Below, piece by piece: positions 8,654 to 18,070 of a stretch of DNA of 44,016 nucleotides; the stretch's first letter is position 1; every line of letters begins with the position of its first letter. The notes beneath the pieces were generated by a model. It had not been told where the DNA came from. It was given only the letters and a program-made list of their open reading frames with translations, and ran no database searches. The position numbers were made by a program, and so were the translations under genes. Source of the stretch: Bacteroidia bacterium (GTDB lineage: Bacteria; Bacteroidota; Bacteroidia; UKL13-3); contig JAIBAK010000028.1 in NCBI GenBank assembly GCA_019695215.1, positions 1 through 44,016 on the forward strand, written 5' to 3'.

Positions 8654-9856
8654 TTGAAAAAAATATACGAAAAAGCAGCACACGCTGTTCTTTTTGCCAG
8701 CAGCACCGTAAGTATTATTACGGTGTTGCTTATTATTTTGTTTCTTTTCAGAGAGGGTCTGGGTCTGTTCGGGCAAAAACCAATTGAAGACGGACAGGTT
8801 TTACTGGTGAATAAATCAAATCCGGTCAATAAGCTTACTTCTGATGAATTGAAGAATATTTTTGATCAGGAGTACACCAACTGGAAAACAGTAGGCGGCT
8901 CCAATGACAGTATCCTGCTTTTTCGAATTGATGATATTTTTAATTACTATACCGAAGAGGAACTTGCCGGAGTTGATACCAATATGCAATTGCTTAATGA
9001 AAAGGTAAGCGAGCTGGTGGGAAAACAAACGGGTATGGTGGCATTTATTCCCGAAAAACAACTCGTGCTGAACGATAAGGTAAAAACCATAGAGGTAGAG
9101 CCTGTAACGGTATCCGGTTTTTTTGGCGGAGAATTATGGTTTCCTACCTCTCAGCCTGCAGCCCAATTCGGAATATTACCACTGCTCTCGGGTACCTTGT
9201 GGGTTAGTTTACTTGCTATATTCATCGCACTTCCCTTTGGTTTAGCCACGGCAGTTTATATGGCTGAAATTGCACGGCCTTCTGTAAGGAATATGCTTAA
9301 ACCCGTGGTGGAACTGTTGTCCGGAATTCCTTCGGTGGTATATGGTTTTTTCGGGTTGATTGTAATTGTACCATTGGTGCAGCAACTGTTCAGTTTGCCT
9401 GTAGGTGAAACGGGCTTAGCCGGAAGTATTGTATTAGCAATTATGGCTCTTCCTACCATTATTACTGTGGCCGAAGATTCAATTCGAAATACCCCGCGTT
9501 CTATGAAAGAGGCCAGTCTGGCATTGGGAGCTACCCACTGGCAAACCATTTACCGGGTAATTATTCCCTATGCTTCATCGGGGATTACTGCAGCGGTAAT
9601 ACTGGGCATCGGACGTGCAATAGGCGAAACAATGGCGGTACTTATGGTAACCGGAAATGCGGCTATTATTCCTCATACCATTTTGCAGCCAATGCGCACC
9701 ATACCTGCTACCATTGCGGCCGAATTGGGCGAAGCAGCTAAAGGCGGAATGCATTATAAAGCACTCTTTGCACTTGGATGTATTTTGTTTCTGATTACAT
9801 TATTAGTGAATATTACTGTTGAGTTTATTTCGGGCGGCAAAAGAATTAAACGATGA
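8654..9856 (+). CDS. pstC: Phosphate ABC transporter permease PstC with PstS-like periplasmic insert
   Basis: Inner-membrane permease subunit of the phosphate importer. 400 residues, about 90-100 longer than a typical PstC. TM1 is at about 12-34. Residues 48-150 form a periplasmic domain resembling part of PstS lobe 2 (see findings). The usual five-helix permease core follows from about 175, with the EAA loop EASLALGATHWQTIYRVIIPYA and GRAIGETMAVLMVTGN. The start is TTG at 8654, 5 nt after pstS, with only weak ribosome-binding sequence; it gives a proper N-in signal-anchor. It overlaps pstA by ATGA, so the two permeases are translationally coupled. The core assignment is secure. The insert could be a regulatory or docking domain for PstS; that is inference. 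Confidence 0.93.
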   Translation: MKKIYEKAAHAVLFASSTVSIITVLLIILFLFREGLGLFGQKPIEDGQVLLVNKSNPVNKLTSDELKNIFDQEYTNWKTVGGSNDSILLFRIDDIFNYYTEEELAGVDTNMQLLNEKVSELVGKQTGMVAFIPEKQLVLNDKVKTIEVEPVTVSGFFGGELWFPTSQPAAQFGILPLLSGTLWVSLLAIFIALPFGLATAVYMAEIARPSVRNMLKPVVELLSGIPSVVYGFFGLIVIVPLVQQLFSLPVGETGLAGSIVLAIMALPTIITVAEDSIRNTPRSMKEASLALGATHWQTIYRVIIPYASSGITAAVILGIGRAIGETMAVLMVTGNAAIIPHTILQPMRTIPATIAAELGEAAKGGMHYKALFALGCILFLITLLVNITVEFISGGKRIKR

Positions 9857-10710
9857 AAACAAAAAAAATTTCAGAGTTTATTGCATTTAATATTTTCCGG
9901 CTGCTGAGTCTGATTATAGTGCTTGTGCTGGTAGCCATACTTTCTTTTATTGTGGTGCGCGGGGCCAGTGTAATAAACTGGGAATTTCTTACCGCCATGC
10001 CTGAAGAAGGAATGACAAAGGGCGGAATTTTTCCGGCTATTGTTGGCACTATTTGCCTGGTAGGCGGCAGCATGTTGTTTGCTTTCCCGCTGGGAGTGCT
10101 TTCCGGAATTTACATGAACGAATACATGAGGGCCACCTGGTTTAAACGGTTCATGAAACTTATGACAAATAATCTTGCCGGAGTTCCTTCCATTGTTTTT
10201 GGTTTATTCGGGATGAGTTTGTTTGTAAATACACTTGGTTTCGGAGACAGTATTCTTGCGGGTTCACTTACCTTAGGATTGCTTTCACTTCCTGTAATCA
10301 TTCGTACCACCGAGGAAGCTTTAAAAAGTATTGATAACACCTACCGCGAGGGAAGTTATGCGCTGGGGGCAACCAAACTGCAAACCATTCGCAGAGTGGT
10401 GTTGCCAATGGCCTATCCGAATATCATTACCGGATTTATTCTTTCGGTAGGAAGGGTTTCGGGCGAAACGGCACCTATTTTATTTACCGTTGCAGCGTAT
10501 TTTCTGCCTAAACTTCCATCCGGAATTTTTGATCAGGTAATGGCACTTCCTTATCACTTGTATGTAATCACCACCAGCGGAACCGATGTGGAGGCAAGCA
10601 GGGGAATGGCTTACGGAACGGCACTTGTTTTAATAATGATGGTACTGGTGTTAAATATTACCGCTACCATAGTAAGAAAGAAACTGAATAAAAAATTGAA
10701 GGTAAATTAA
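9853..10710 (+). CDS. pstA: Phosphate ABC transporter permease PstA
   Basis: Second transmembrane subunit of the phosphate importer, pairing with PstC. 285 residues, ordinary length. TM1 at about 15-38 is followed by a short periplasmic loop ([27 protein letters not shown], a common PstA signature), then the permease core with the cytoplasmic EAA loop [25 protein letters not shown] and [20 protein letters not shown]. The ATG overlaps the pstC stop in ATGA, and it ends 1 nt before pstB, so pstCAB are made together. Unlike PstC it has no extra domain. Confidence 0.95.
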   Translation: MKTKKISEFIAFNIFRLLSLIIVLVLVAILSFIVVRGASVINWEFLTAMPEEGMTKGGIFPAIVGTICLVGGSMLFAFPLGVLSGIYMNEYMRATWFKRFMKLMTNNLAGVPSIVFGLFGMSLFVNTLGFGDSILAGSLTLGLLSLPVIIRTTEEALKSIDNTYREGSYALGATKLQTIRRVVLPMAYPNIITGFILSVGRVSGETAPILFTVAAYFLPKLPSGIFDQVMALPYHLYVITTSGTDVEASRGMAYGTALVLIMMVLVLNITATIVRKKLNKKLKVN

Positions 10711-10711
10711 C

Positions 10712-11458
10712 ATGATTGAGTCTAAGAATTTGAATTTATATTACGGGCAATACCATGCGTTAAAAAACATTTCGCTTTCAATGCCTGCAAAAACGGTAAC
10801 TGCGCTTATCGGTCCTTCGGGGTGCGGAAAATCTACCTTTCTGCGCACGTTAAACCGCATGAACGATTTAATCCCGGGAGTGAAGATTGACGGAGAGGTG
10901 CTGATTGACGGAAAAAATATTTATAAGGATAAAATGGATATTGATTTATTAAGGAAAAAAGTAGGCATGGTGTTTCAAAAAGCAAACCCGTTTCCTAAAT
11001 CCATTTTTGAAAATATTGCATATGGATTACGTGTAAACGGTGTGCGGGATGAATCGTTCATTAAAGAACGTGTTGAAAAAAGTTTAAAGCAGGCTGCTTT
11101 GTGGGGCGAAGTGAAAGATGTATTAAAAAAATCGGCACTCGCTTTATCGGGCGGGCAGCAGCAGCGGCTTTGTATAGCAAGGGCACTGGCTGTGGAGCCA
11201 CAGGTATTACTTATGGATGAACCGGCTTCGGCACTTGACCCAATCTCTACCTCAAAAATTGAAGAGTTGATACATGAATTGAAAAAGGATTTTACTATTG
11301 CCATTGTTACACATAATATGCAGCAAGCAGCAAGAGTAAGTGATTATACTGCTTTTTTCTACCTGGGTGAATTGGTAGAGCTGGATGAAACAAAAACTAT
11401 TTTTATAAATCCTAAGAAGGAACAAACTCAGAATTATATTACAGGTCGTTTTGGATAA
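10712..11458 (+). CDS. pstB: Phosphate ABC transporter ATP-binding protein
   Basis: ATPase that powers PstCA. 248 residues. Motifs in order: Walker [10 protein letters not shown] (34-42), Q-loop [20 protein letters not shown] (Gln89), ABC signature LSGGQQQR (145-152), Walker B VLLMDEP (165-171), D-loop SALDP and H-loop IVTHNMQQA. The FQKANPFP stretch and [10 protein letters not shown] are typical of PstB rather than other ABC ATPases. It starts one base after the pstA stop and is followed 15 nt later by phoU. Confidence 0.97.
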   Translation: MIESKNLNLYYGQYHALKNISLSMPAKTVTALIGPSGCGKSTFLRTLNRMNDLIPGVKIDGEVLIDGKNIYKDKMDIDLLRKKVGMVFQKANPFPKSIFENIAYGLRVNGVRDESFIKERVEKSLKQAALWGEVKDVLKKSALALSGGQQQRLCIARALAVEPQVLLMDEPASALDPISTSKIEELIHELKKDFTIAIVTHNMQQAARVSDYTAFFYLGELVELDETKTIFINPKKEQTQNYITGRFG

Positions 11459-11473
11459 TAATAGAATAACAAC

Positions 11474-12139
11474 ATGACACATTTAGAGGAGGAATTAAAG
11501 GCGCTTAAGAAGGAGGTAACCATCATGTTTATGCTGGTACATGCTCAACTGGCAAAAGCAAACAAAGCCCTGCACGAGCTGGATAAAGATTTGGCGCATG
11601 AAATATTGCTTACCGAAAAGCGGGTAAATGCACAGGAGTTAAGTATTGACCGCGACTGTGAGAATTTTCTGGCCTTGTACAATCCGGTGGCGGTTGACCT
11701 CAGGTATATCCTTGCGGTATTAAAAATAAACAGCAACCTGGAACGCACCGGAGATATAGCCGAGGGAATTGCCCGCTTTTTATTGGAATCGGAAAATTCT
11801 TTTGATAAAAAATTACTTGAAGAAACACGCCTTACTCAAATGTTTGATATCGCGGTAAAAATGATGGACGACATATCGGAGGCATTTGAACAGGAGAATA
11901 CCGCTATGGCCCGCAGTATTTTCAGGCAGGATGTATTTTTAGATGAAGTAAACCGGGCGGCTAATAAAAATATTGCAGCATATATTCTGGCCAATCCTGC
12001 GAACAGCGAACAGGCCCTTCATATACTTTCCACCATTCGTAAAATTGAAAGGGTAGGAGATCAGGCAAAAAATATTGCCGAAGAGATTATTTTTTACATT
12101 GAAGCCAAAGTGCTAAAGCATAGTAAAAAGAATGCATAG
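11474..12139 (+). CDS. phoU: Phosphate transport regulator PhoU
   Basis: Cytoplasmic negative regulator that links PstSCAB to the Pho two-component system and restrains phosphate uptake. 221 residues, two three-helix bundles. The duplicated metal-binding blocks of PhoU are seen as LKINSNLERTGDIAEGIARF (first bundle) and LSTIRKIERVGDQAKNIAEEIIFYIEA (second bundle), both with the E-R-x-G-D core. It closes the pst operon; no hairpin terminator was seen in the 148 nt before pruA. Confidence 0.92.
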   Translation: MTHLEEELKALKKEVTIMFMLVHAQLAKANKALHELDKDLAHEILLTEKRVNAQELSIDRDCENFLALYNPVAVDLRYILAVLKINSNLERTGDIAEGIARFLLESENSFDKKLLEETRLTQMFDIAVKMMDDISEAFEQENTAMARSIFRQDVFLDEVNRAANKNIAAYILANPANSEQALHILSTIRKIERVGDQAKNIAEEIIFYIEAKVLKHSKKNA

Positions 12140-12176
12140 CTTTTTTGTGCGATTGTCGGTTTAAAGTATTCCTGTG

Positions 12177-12241
12177 CCTGTCAGCGGTTTGTCGTTAAGT
12201 GTTATTTCTGCTTAAAATCATTTTTTCTGATACCTGTCAGC
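12177..12241 (+). repeat. Direct repeat CCTGTCAGC upstream of pruA
   Basis: The 9-mer CCTGTCAGC occurs at 12177-12185 and again at 12233-12241, 56 bp apart. The second copy abuts the pruA -7 box at 12243. A regulatory role is possible but unproven. Confidence 0.3.
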
Positions 12242-12242
12242 T

Positions 12243-12250
12243 TATCTTTG
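12243..12250 (+). promoter_or_regulatory. -7 box of pruA promoter
   Basis: TATCTTTG matches TAnnTTTG exactly and lies 37 nt before the pruA ATG, giving a leader of roughly 30 nt. No TTG at the expected -33 position was found. Confidence 0.45.
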
Positions 12251-12287
12251 CTGGACTTTTTTAAAATGATTATTTAAACGAATTAAT

Positions 12288-13916
12288 ATGAACGGATTTT
12301 TCAATGTCCCTGTTCCACAAAACGAACCAGTTTTAAATTATGCCCCCGGCAGTGCCGAGCGCAAGGCGCTTAAAGAAGCTATTTCCGCAGCCCGAAACAA
12401 GCAGCTTGATATTCCCATGTATATTGGAGGAAGTGAGATAAGAAGCGGTAAAACGGTTGATATTCGTCCGCCTCACGACCATAAACATGTGCTTGGGCAG
12501 TTTCATTTAAGTGAAGCAGGTCATGTTACCGATGCCATTAATGCAGCACTGGCTGCTAAACCCCGATGGGAAGCTCTGACCTGGGAGCAGCGGGCCGCTA
12601 TTTTTCTGAAAGCAGCCGAGTTAATTGCCGGACCCTACCGCGCTAAATTAAATGCTGCTACCATGCTGGCACAAAGTAAAAATGCTTTTCAGGCCGAAAT
12701 TGACAGTGCCTGTGAAATTATAGATTTCCTTCGGTTCAATGTGCATTTCATGAGTTTAATTTACAAAGATCAGCCTCAAAGTGCCAAAGGAATTTGGAAT
12801 CGTATTGAGTATCGTCCGTTAGAAGGATTTATTTATGCATTAACTCCGTTTAATTTTACGGCCATTGCAGGCAATTTACCCACCAGTGCGGCCATGATGG
12901 GGAATGTGGTTGTATGGAAACCCAGCAACACACAAGTGTATTCGGCCAACGTACTGATGGAGATTTTTAAGAAAGCCGGTGTACCTGATGGAGTGATTAA
13001 CCTTATTTATCCAAGCGGACCCGTAGCGGCCGGAGTCATTTTTAATCATCCCGATTTTGCCGGGATTCACTTTACCGGTTCAACAGGAGTGTTTCAGGAT
13101 ATTTGGAAAAATATAGGAAACAATATTCATAAATATAAAACCTATCCGCGCATTGTGGGCGAAACCGGAGGAAAGGACTTTGTTATTGCACACAGCTCGG
13201 CCAATACCGATGTGGTAGCTACCGCATTGTTGCGCGGGGCCTTCGAGTATCAGGGGCAAAAATGCTCGGCTGCATCGCGGGCATATATACCTTCAAATTT
13301 GTGGCCGGCCATTAAAGCAAAAATGGTAAGTGAAATAAAAGCATTTAAAGTAGGGCCGGTTGAGGATTTCAGAAATTTTGTAAACGCAGTGATTGATGAA
13401 AAATCATTTGATAAATTGGCTAAATATATTGACGAAGCTAAAAAAGACAGCAGTTGTGAAGTGATTGCCGGAGGAACTTATGATAAAAGCAAAGGCTGGT
13501 TTATCGACCCAACGGTAATAGTTACTTCCAATCCTAAATATACTACCATGTGCGAAGAACTTTTTGGCCCGGTGCTCACCGTATATGTATATGACGAAAA
13601 TAAATTTGAAGAAACACTCGATTTGCTTGACGGCACTTCCATTTATGCACTTACCGGTGCAGTATTGGCGCAGGATCGTTATGCCATTGATTTAGCCACG
13701 CGAAAACTTCGGAATGCCGCAGGCAATTTTTACATCAACGATAAACCTACCGGAGCCGTAGTAGGACAGCAGCCTTTTGGCGGGGCACGTGCCAGCGGTA
13801 CCAATGATAAAGCCGGAGCCATGCAAAACCTGATGCGGTGGGTGAGTACCCGCACCATTAAGGAAACATTTGTACCCCCTGTTGATTATCGTTATCCGTT
13901 TATGGAAGCTGAATAG
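12288..13916 (+). CDS. pruA: 1-pyrroline-5-carboxylate dehydrogenase
   Basis: Oxidises pyrroline-5-carboxylate / glutamate semialdehyde to glutamate with NAD+, the second step of proline breakdown. 542 residues, the length usual for the stand-alone enzyme in Bacteroidota and eukaryotic mitochondria. Aldehyde dehydrogenase hallmarks: ALTPFNFTAIAGNLPTSAA (184-202), KPSN (211-214), FTGSTGVFQDIW (262-273), catalytic-region Glu292 in VGETGGKDFVIAH, catalytic Cys326 in YQGQKCSAASRAYIP, and EELFGPVLTVYVY. No proline dehydrogenase domain is fused and no putA-like gene lies beside it. A strong hairpin terminator follows. Confidence 0.95.
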   Translation: MNGFFNVPVPQNEPVLNYAPGSAERKALKEAISAARNKQLDIPMYIGGSEIRSGKTVDIRPPHDHKHVLGQFHLSEAGHVTDAINAALAAKPRWEALTWEQRAAIFLKAAELIAGPYRAKLNAATMLAQSKNAFQAEIDSACEIIDFLRFNVHFMSLIYKDQPQSAKGIWNRIEYRPLEGFIYALTPFNFTAIAGNLPTSAAMMGNVVVWKPSNTQVYSANVLMEIFKKAGVPDGVINLIYPSGPVAAGVIFNHPDFAGIHFTGSTGVFQDIWKNIGNNIHKYKTYPRIVGETGGKDFVIAHSSANTDVVATALLRGAFEYQGQKCSAASRAYIPSNLWPAIKAKMVSEIKAFKVGPVEDFRNFVNAVIDEKSFDKLAKYIDEAKKDSSCEVIAGGTYDKSKGWFIDPTVIVTSNPKYTTMCEELFGPVLTVYVYDENKFEETLDLLDGTSIYALTGAVLAQDRYAIDLATRKLRNAAGNFYINDKPTGAVVGQQPFGGARASGTNDKAGAMQNLMRWVSTRTIKETFVPPVDYRYPFMEAE

Positions 13917-13933
13917 AAAAAGAGCAGCATCAT

Positions 13934-13970
13934 AAAAAAATGACCGCTGAATTTTCAGCGGTCATTTTTT
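13934..13970. terminator. Bidirectional intrinsic terminator between pruA and the sigma gene
   Basis: Perfect 10-bp stem TGACCGCTGA / TCAGCGGTCA with an ATTT loop, flanked by a run of A on the left and T on the right. It works for both pruA (plus) and the convergent sigma factor gene (minus), whose stop lies 29 nt away. Confidence 0.9.
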
Positions 13971-13998
13971 GTTAAATATGATTTTAGGTTTGGCGAAA

Positions 13999-14862
13999 CT
14001 ATCCGAGAAAAGTGCGCAACCTCACGCTGCGCGAAGTAAATTTTAACCGTCTGATACCTTTTTCTTTTATCTGACGTACCCGTTCACGGGTGAGACCAAA
14101 TTTTTCACCAATTTCTTCCAGACTCATTTCGGTTCTTCCCAATAAACCAAAATAGTGGCATATAATTTCCCTTTCCCTCTCCGAAAGTGTAGAAAGTGAG
14201 CGGTCAATTTCTTTGCAAAGCGATTCAGTAATTAAAATTTTATCCGGCTCGGGTTCATGGTCACTTTCCATTACACCCAGCAGTGTATTATCTTCTCCGT
14301 CTTTCATCGGAGCATCAACCGAAACATGCCTGCCCGACATTCTAAGTGTTTCGGCAACGGCATCTTCGTCTAATTCAAGTACGGCAGCTAATTCGGAAGC
14401 CGATGGCTCCCGCTCAAATTGCTGTTCAAGGGCCGAGTAAGCTTTCGAAATTTTACTGAGTACCCCCACCCGGTTTAGCGGAAGACGTACAATGCGCGCC
14501 TGTTCGGCCAGCGCCTGCAAAATAGATTGCCTGATCCACCACACGGCATACGAAATAAATTTAAATCCTCTTGTTTCATCAAACCGTTGCGCTGCTTTAA
14601 TCAAACCCAGATTTCCTTCGTTAATTAAATCGCAAAGGGTGAGACCCTGATTTTGGTATTGCTTAGAGACAGAAACAACAAACCTGAGATTGGCATTTAC
14701 CAAACGCTCCAATGCCACTTTATCGCCCGATTTAATTCTTCGTGCAAGTTCAACTTCCTCTTCGGCAGTTACCATTTGCACTGCCCCAATTTCCTGCAGG
14801 TATTTATCAAGCGAACGGCTTTCGCGATTGGTTATTTGTTTGCTGATTTTTAATTGTCTCAT
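13999..14862 (-). CDS. rpoD: RNA polymerase primary sigma factor, Bacteroidota type
   Basis: Housekeeping sigma-70 factor that directs RNA polymerase to TAnnTTTG-type promoters. 287 residues, short because the long region 1.1 and non-conserved region of proteobacterial RpoD are absent, as is normal in this phylum. Visible regions: 1.2 ([29 protein letters not shown]), 2.1-2.4 ([68 protein letters not shown]), 3.0 ([11 protein letters not shown]), 4.1-4.2 ([49 protein letters not shown]), ending RLRTFLG. Monocistronic, transcribed toward pruA. A 363-bp intergenic region lies upstream. Confidence 0.93.
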   Translation of the reverse strand: MRQLKISKQITNRESRSLDKYLQEIGAVQMVTAEEEVELARRIKSGDKVALERLVNANLRFVVSVSKQYQNQGLTLCDLINEGNLGLIKAAQRFDETRGFKFISYAVWWIRQSILQALAEQARIVRLPLNRVGVLSKISKAYSALEQQFEREPSASELAAVLELDEDAVAETLRMSGRHVSVDAPMKDGEDNTLLGVMESDHEPEPDKILITESLCKEIDRSLSTLSEREREIICHYFGLLGRTEMSLEEIGEKFGLTRERVRQIKEKGIRRLKFTSRSVRLRTFLG

Positions 14863-15225
14863 AGGCCAGTTTACGTTAGGAGGTGTTTAAAATTTACTTC
14901 ATATGTAGCTGCAAAACTTTGGGTTAAAGAGGTAAATCGAATTTAATACAGTTACTTGCCATTTAGTGAAAATGGTTGCACCAAAATTTTGTATAAAAGT
15001 GTAAATTATTGAAATGCAACGAGTAAAAATTTAAATCTACTCTTATTTGGAATGTGTCTATTAGAGGTAGGCATATATGTACCCACGACACAAGTGGACT
15101 AAAATGGGAGGTAAATTTATTTGGCAACCAAACCTGTGAGAAACGAACAAAATTTTTAGCAATTCGGGTAGTGTTTTTATTAATAAGTTTAATCATATTC
15201 GTGCCGCATTTTTTTTCGAAAAGTT
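14863..15225. other. 363-bp divergent intergenic region
   Basis: AT-rich spacer between the sigma factor gene (minus) and the serine hydrolase gene (plus). It must hold both promoters, but I could not fix convincing TTG / TAnnTTTG pairs. No RNA gene, long open frame or strong dyad was recognised. Confidence 0.5.
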
Positions 15226-16284
15226 ATGGGGGGTAAAAAGGAAAAACTGAGTATAACACCAATCGTCATTCCGGCCATTGCGCTTGCAGTGGGGGTGTTA
15301 ATAGGATATCTTGTCTTTCACAAAAAAGAACACCACGCCACGTATACTACACCACCTGCCACAAGGGCTGAAAGCAGCTACACACATATCAATCCGTTGT
15401 CGGGGTGCATGGATTTTTGCGGAAAAGAATTCATCATGCGCGAGCTTCATTGGTTCAGGCACGATTTGGACGCATGTATTGAAAAAGTAAAAGCGAAGCA
15501 GCCGGATATTCATGTTTCTTATTATTTCCGCGACCTTACCAATGGGATGTGGATTGGTATAAATGAAAAAGACGAATTTAGTCCGGCAAGTTTATTAAAG
15601 CTGCCTATTATGATTGCGGCCTACAAAGAAGCGGAAAAAGATCCTTCTGTTCTTGGTGTGAAAATTCTGTATAATGAAAAAGATTTTGAAGGTATAACAG
15701 AAGAAGCCGGGTTTAAAAAAGTAAACGGACAGTATTATTCTATTGAAGATCTAATTGGTCAAATGGTAGATTACTCTGACAATGCAGCGGCTCTTATTTT
15801 AATGAAATATTTTGGTGAGGATAAAGTAGCAGCCGTTGAAAAAGCATTTAATCTTTCCATACCTAAGAATGCTACCAATACCACCAATTTTGTTCGTATA
15901 AAAGATTACGCTTCTATTTTCCGAATCCTGTTTAATTCATCGTATCTTAATAAGGAAATGTCGGAAAGGGCACTAACGCTGTTATCTCATTCCCTATATA
16001 AAAATGGTATTCGTGCCGGTATTCCTGATTCAATAGATGTGGCACATAAATACGGAATAAGGGATGTTCATGATGCCTCTGGAGCCTTGCGCGAAGGTTA
16101 CCAGTTGCACCATTTCGGGATTGTGTATTATCCCGGAAAGCCATTTTTAATCGGGATAATGACTCGCGGTGGAACCAAAGAACAAAAGGAGCAGCTGGTA
16201 CGCGACCTTGCCGCTATTACATTTAAAAATGTTGACAGGCAGATTAAAACTCCGGATACGGTAATTGCTATTGAAAAGCATTAA
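15226..16284 (+). CDS. Membrane-anchored class A beta-lactamase-like serine hydrolase
   Basis: 352 residues. An N-terminal membrane segment at about 11-31 (PIVIPAIALAVGVLIGYLVF) places the catalytic domain outside the cytoplasmic membrane. The penicillin-binding fold motifs are present: SPASLLKLP with Ser122-x-x-Lys125, YSDNAA (184-186, SDN motif) and, on the last strand, HKYGIRD (275-277), where KTG would be expected. The Thr is replaced by Tyr. Cysteines at 61 and 65 are also seen. This family (Pfam beta-lactamase2-like) includes true class A enzymes and many uncharacterised peptidases. The variant third motif makes antibiotic resistance less likely than a cell-wall-related role. It converges with ettA, their stop codons overlapping in TTAA. 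Confidence 0.72.
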   Translation: MGGKKEKLSITPIVIPAIALAVGVLIGYLVFHKKEHHATYTTPPATRAESSYTHINPLSGCMDFCGKEFIMRELHWFRHDLDACIEKVKAKQPDIHVSYYFRDLTNGMWIGINEKDEFSPASLLKLPIMIAAYKEAEKDPSVLGVKILYNEKDFEGITEEAGFKKVNGQYYSIEDLIGQMVDYSDNAAALILMKYFGEDKVAAVEKAFNLSIPKNATNTTNFVRIKDYASIFRILFNSSYLNKEMSERALTLLSHSLYKNGIRAGIPDSIDVAHKYGIRDVHDASGALREGYQLHHFGIVYYPGKPFLIGIMTRGGTKEQKEQLVRDLAAITFKNVDRQIKTPDTVIAIEKH

Positions 16285-17957
16285 GCTTTCAACATATTTT
16301 TAAAGCGTACCCGGTGCGGTTGTGTATCGCCTAATCGCTGCTTTTTGTTTTCTTCGTATTCGCTGTAGTTCCCTTCAAAGAAATATACCTGTGAGTTTCC
16401 TTCAAAAGCGAGAATATGCGTTGCAATGCGATCGATAAACCAGCGGTCGTGTGAAATAACTACTGCACAACCTGCAAAATTTTCAATGGCTTCTTCCAAA
16501 GCACGTAGAGTGTTTACATCAATATCGTTGGTTGGTTCGTCAAGAAGTAATACGTTGCCGCCTTCTTTAAGAGTCATTGCCAAATGTACCCGGTTCCGTT
16601 CACCACCCGATAGTACACCTACTTTTTTACTTTGATCGGTACCGCTGAAATTAAACTTTGAGATATAAGCACGTGCGTTAAATTGTTTGCCGCCTACCAG
16701 CATGGTTTCGGTACCGCCCGAAATAACTTCGAAAACAGATTTTTCAGGCAGCAAATCTTTATGCGATTGGTCAACGTAAGCAATCTTTACCGTTTCGCCT
16801 ACTTTAAATGTTCCGGTATCGGGTGTTTCCAGCCCCATCATCATTCGGAACAGGGTGGTTTTACCAACCCCGTTCGGACCTATTATTCCCACAATGCCAC
16901 CTTTGGGAAGTGAGAAGTTAAGGTTTTCATAAAGCAGTTTATTGCCATATGATTTACTTACATTTTGCGCTTCAATTACCACATCGCCCAAACGCGGACC
17001 GGCCGGAATAAAAATTTCGAGTTGCTGTTCTTTATCTTTCTGTTCTTCGCCCAAAAGTTTTTCATAGGCAGTTAAGCGGGCTTTTTGTTTGGCATGACGT
17101 GCTTTGGGAGCCATTCGCACCCATTCCAGTTCGCGCTCCAGCGTTCGGGCCCGTTTGCTTTCCTGCTTTTCTTCCTGAGCCAGTCGTTTTTGTTTTTGCT
17201 CCAGCCAGCTGGTGTAATTTCCTTTCCAGGGTATTCCTTCTCCGCGGTCAAGTTCCAGAATCCATCCGGCAACGTTGTCCAGAAAATAACGGTCGTGGGT
17301 AACAGCAATAACGGTTCCGGGGAAGTTTTTAAGGTATTGTTCCAACCAGTCAACCGATTCGGCATCGAGGTGATTGGTAGGTTCATCAAGCAATAAAATA
17401 TCGGGGTTGCTCAATAACAAACGGCACAGGGCTACACGTCTGCGCTCACCTCCCGATAAAATGTTTACCGGAGTATCGGCATCGGGGCAACGCAATGCAT
17501 CCATTGCTTTTTCAAGCTTATTATCGAGTTCCCATGCATCCAAATGCTCCAGTTTTTCCATGAGTGCAGCCTGTTTGTCCAACAGTTTATTCATGGCTTC
17601 ATCGCTCATGGGTTCGGCTAATTTGTTATTCACCTCATCAAATTCGGCCAGCAAATCGGTAATATGTTTTACTCCCTCGCGCACTACTTCTATTACGGTT
17701 TTGGTTTCATCTAATTGCGGTTCCTGTTCCTGAAAACCTATTTTATATGTTCCGTCAAAAACTACTTCACCGTTGTAGTTTTTATCAATACCGGCAATAA
17801 TGCGCAGCAAACTCGATTTTCCGGCACCGTTTAAACCGAGCACCCCTATTTTGGCACCGTAAAAAAACGAAAGGTAAATATCCTTGAGAACCTGTTTATT
17901 GGGCGGGTATATTTTGCTAACCCCCGCCATCGAGAAAATAATTTTATGATCGCTCAT
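16281..17957 (-). CDS. ettA: Energy-dependent translational throttle protein EttA (ABC-F)
   Basis: Ribosome-associated ABC-F ATPase that binds the E site and gates early elongation according to ATP/ADP level. 558 residues, matching EttA (about 555). Two ATPase cassettes in one chain: Walker A GLNGAGKSS (41-49) and GPNGVGKTT; signatures LSGGERRRVALC and LSGGERNRVHLAM; Walker B LLLDEPTNHLDAESVDWLE and LLLDEPTNDIDVNTLRALEE. The inter-domain P-site interaction arm is the charged stretch KGNYTSWLEQKQKRLAQEEKQESKRARTLERELEWVRMAPKARHAKQKARL, characteristic of EttA. A GATATTTG element (one mismatch to TAnnTTTG) lies about 30 nt before the ATG. Confidence 0.95.
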   Translation of the reverse strand: MSDHKIIFSMAGVSKIYPPNKQVLKDIYLSFFYGAKIGVLGLNGAGKSSLLRIIAGIDKNYNGEVVFDGTYKIGFQEQEPQLDETKTVIEVVREGVKHITDLLAEFDEVNNKLAEPMSDEAMNKLLDKQAALMEKLEHLDAWELDNKLEKAMDALRCPDADTPVNILSGGERRRVALCRLLLSNPDILLLDEPTNHLDAESVDWLEQYLKNFPGTVIAVTHDRYFLDNVAGWILELDRGEGIPWKGNYTSWLEQKQKRLAQEEKQESKRARTLERELEWVRMAPKARHAKQKARLTAYEKLLGEEQKDKEQQLEIFIPAGPRLGDVVIEAQNVSKSYGNKLLYENLNFSLPKGGIVGIIGPNGVGKTTLFRMMMGLETPDTGTFKVGETVKIAYVDQSHKDLLPEKSVFEVISGGTETMLVGGKQFNARAYISKFNFSGTDQSKKVGVLSGGERNRVHLAMTLKEGGNVLLLDEPTNDIDVNTLRALEEAIENFAGCAVVISHDRWFIDRIATHILAFEGNSQVYFFEGNYSEYEENKKQRLGDTQPHRVRFKNMLKA

Positions 17958-18070
17958 ACCTTGTGTTTATAAAAAGAGGTCAAATATCAGCATTTATAAG
18001 ACAAAAATCATAAATGGAATGGGGGGAAATGCCTAATTTTGTTTTGGATTTTTTAAATAACAGGGGGAAT

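Noticed and set aside
15226..16284. Calling an antibiotic resistance beta-lactamase
   Set aside because: The third motif is KYG and the protein is membrane anchored; evidence supports only the fold.
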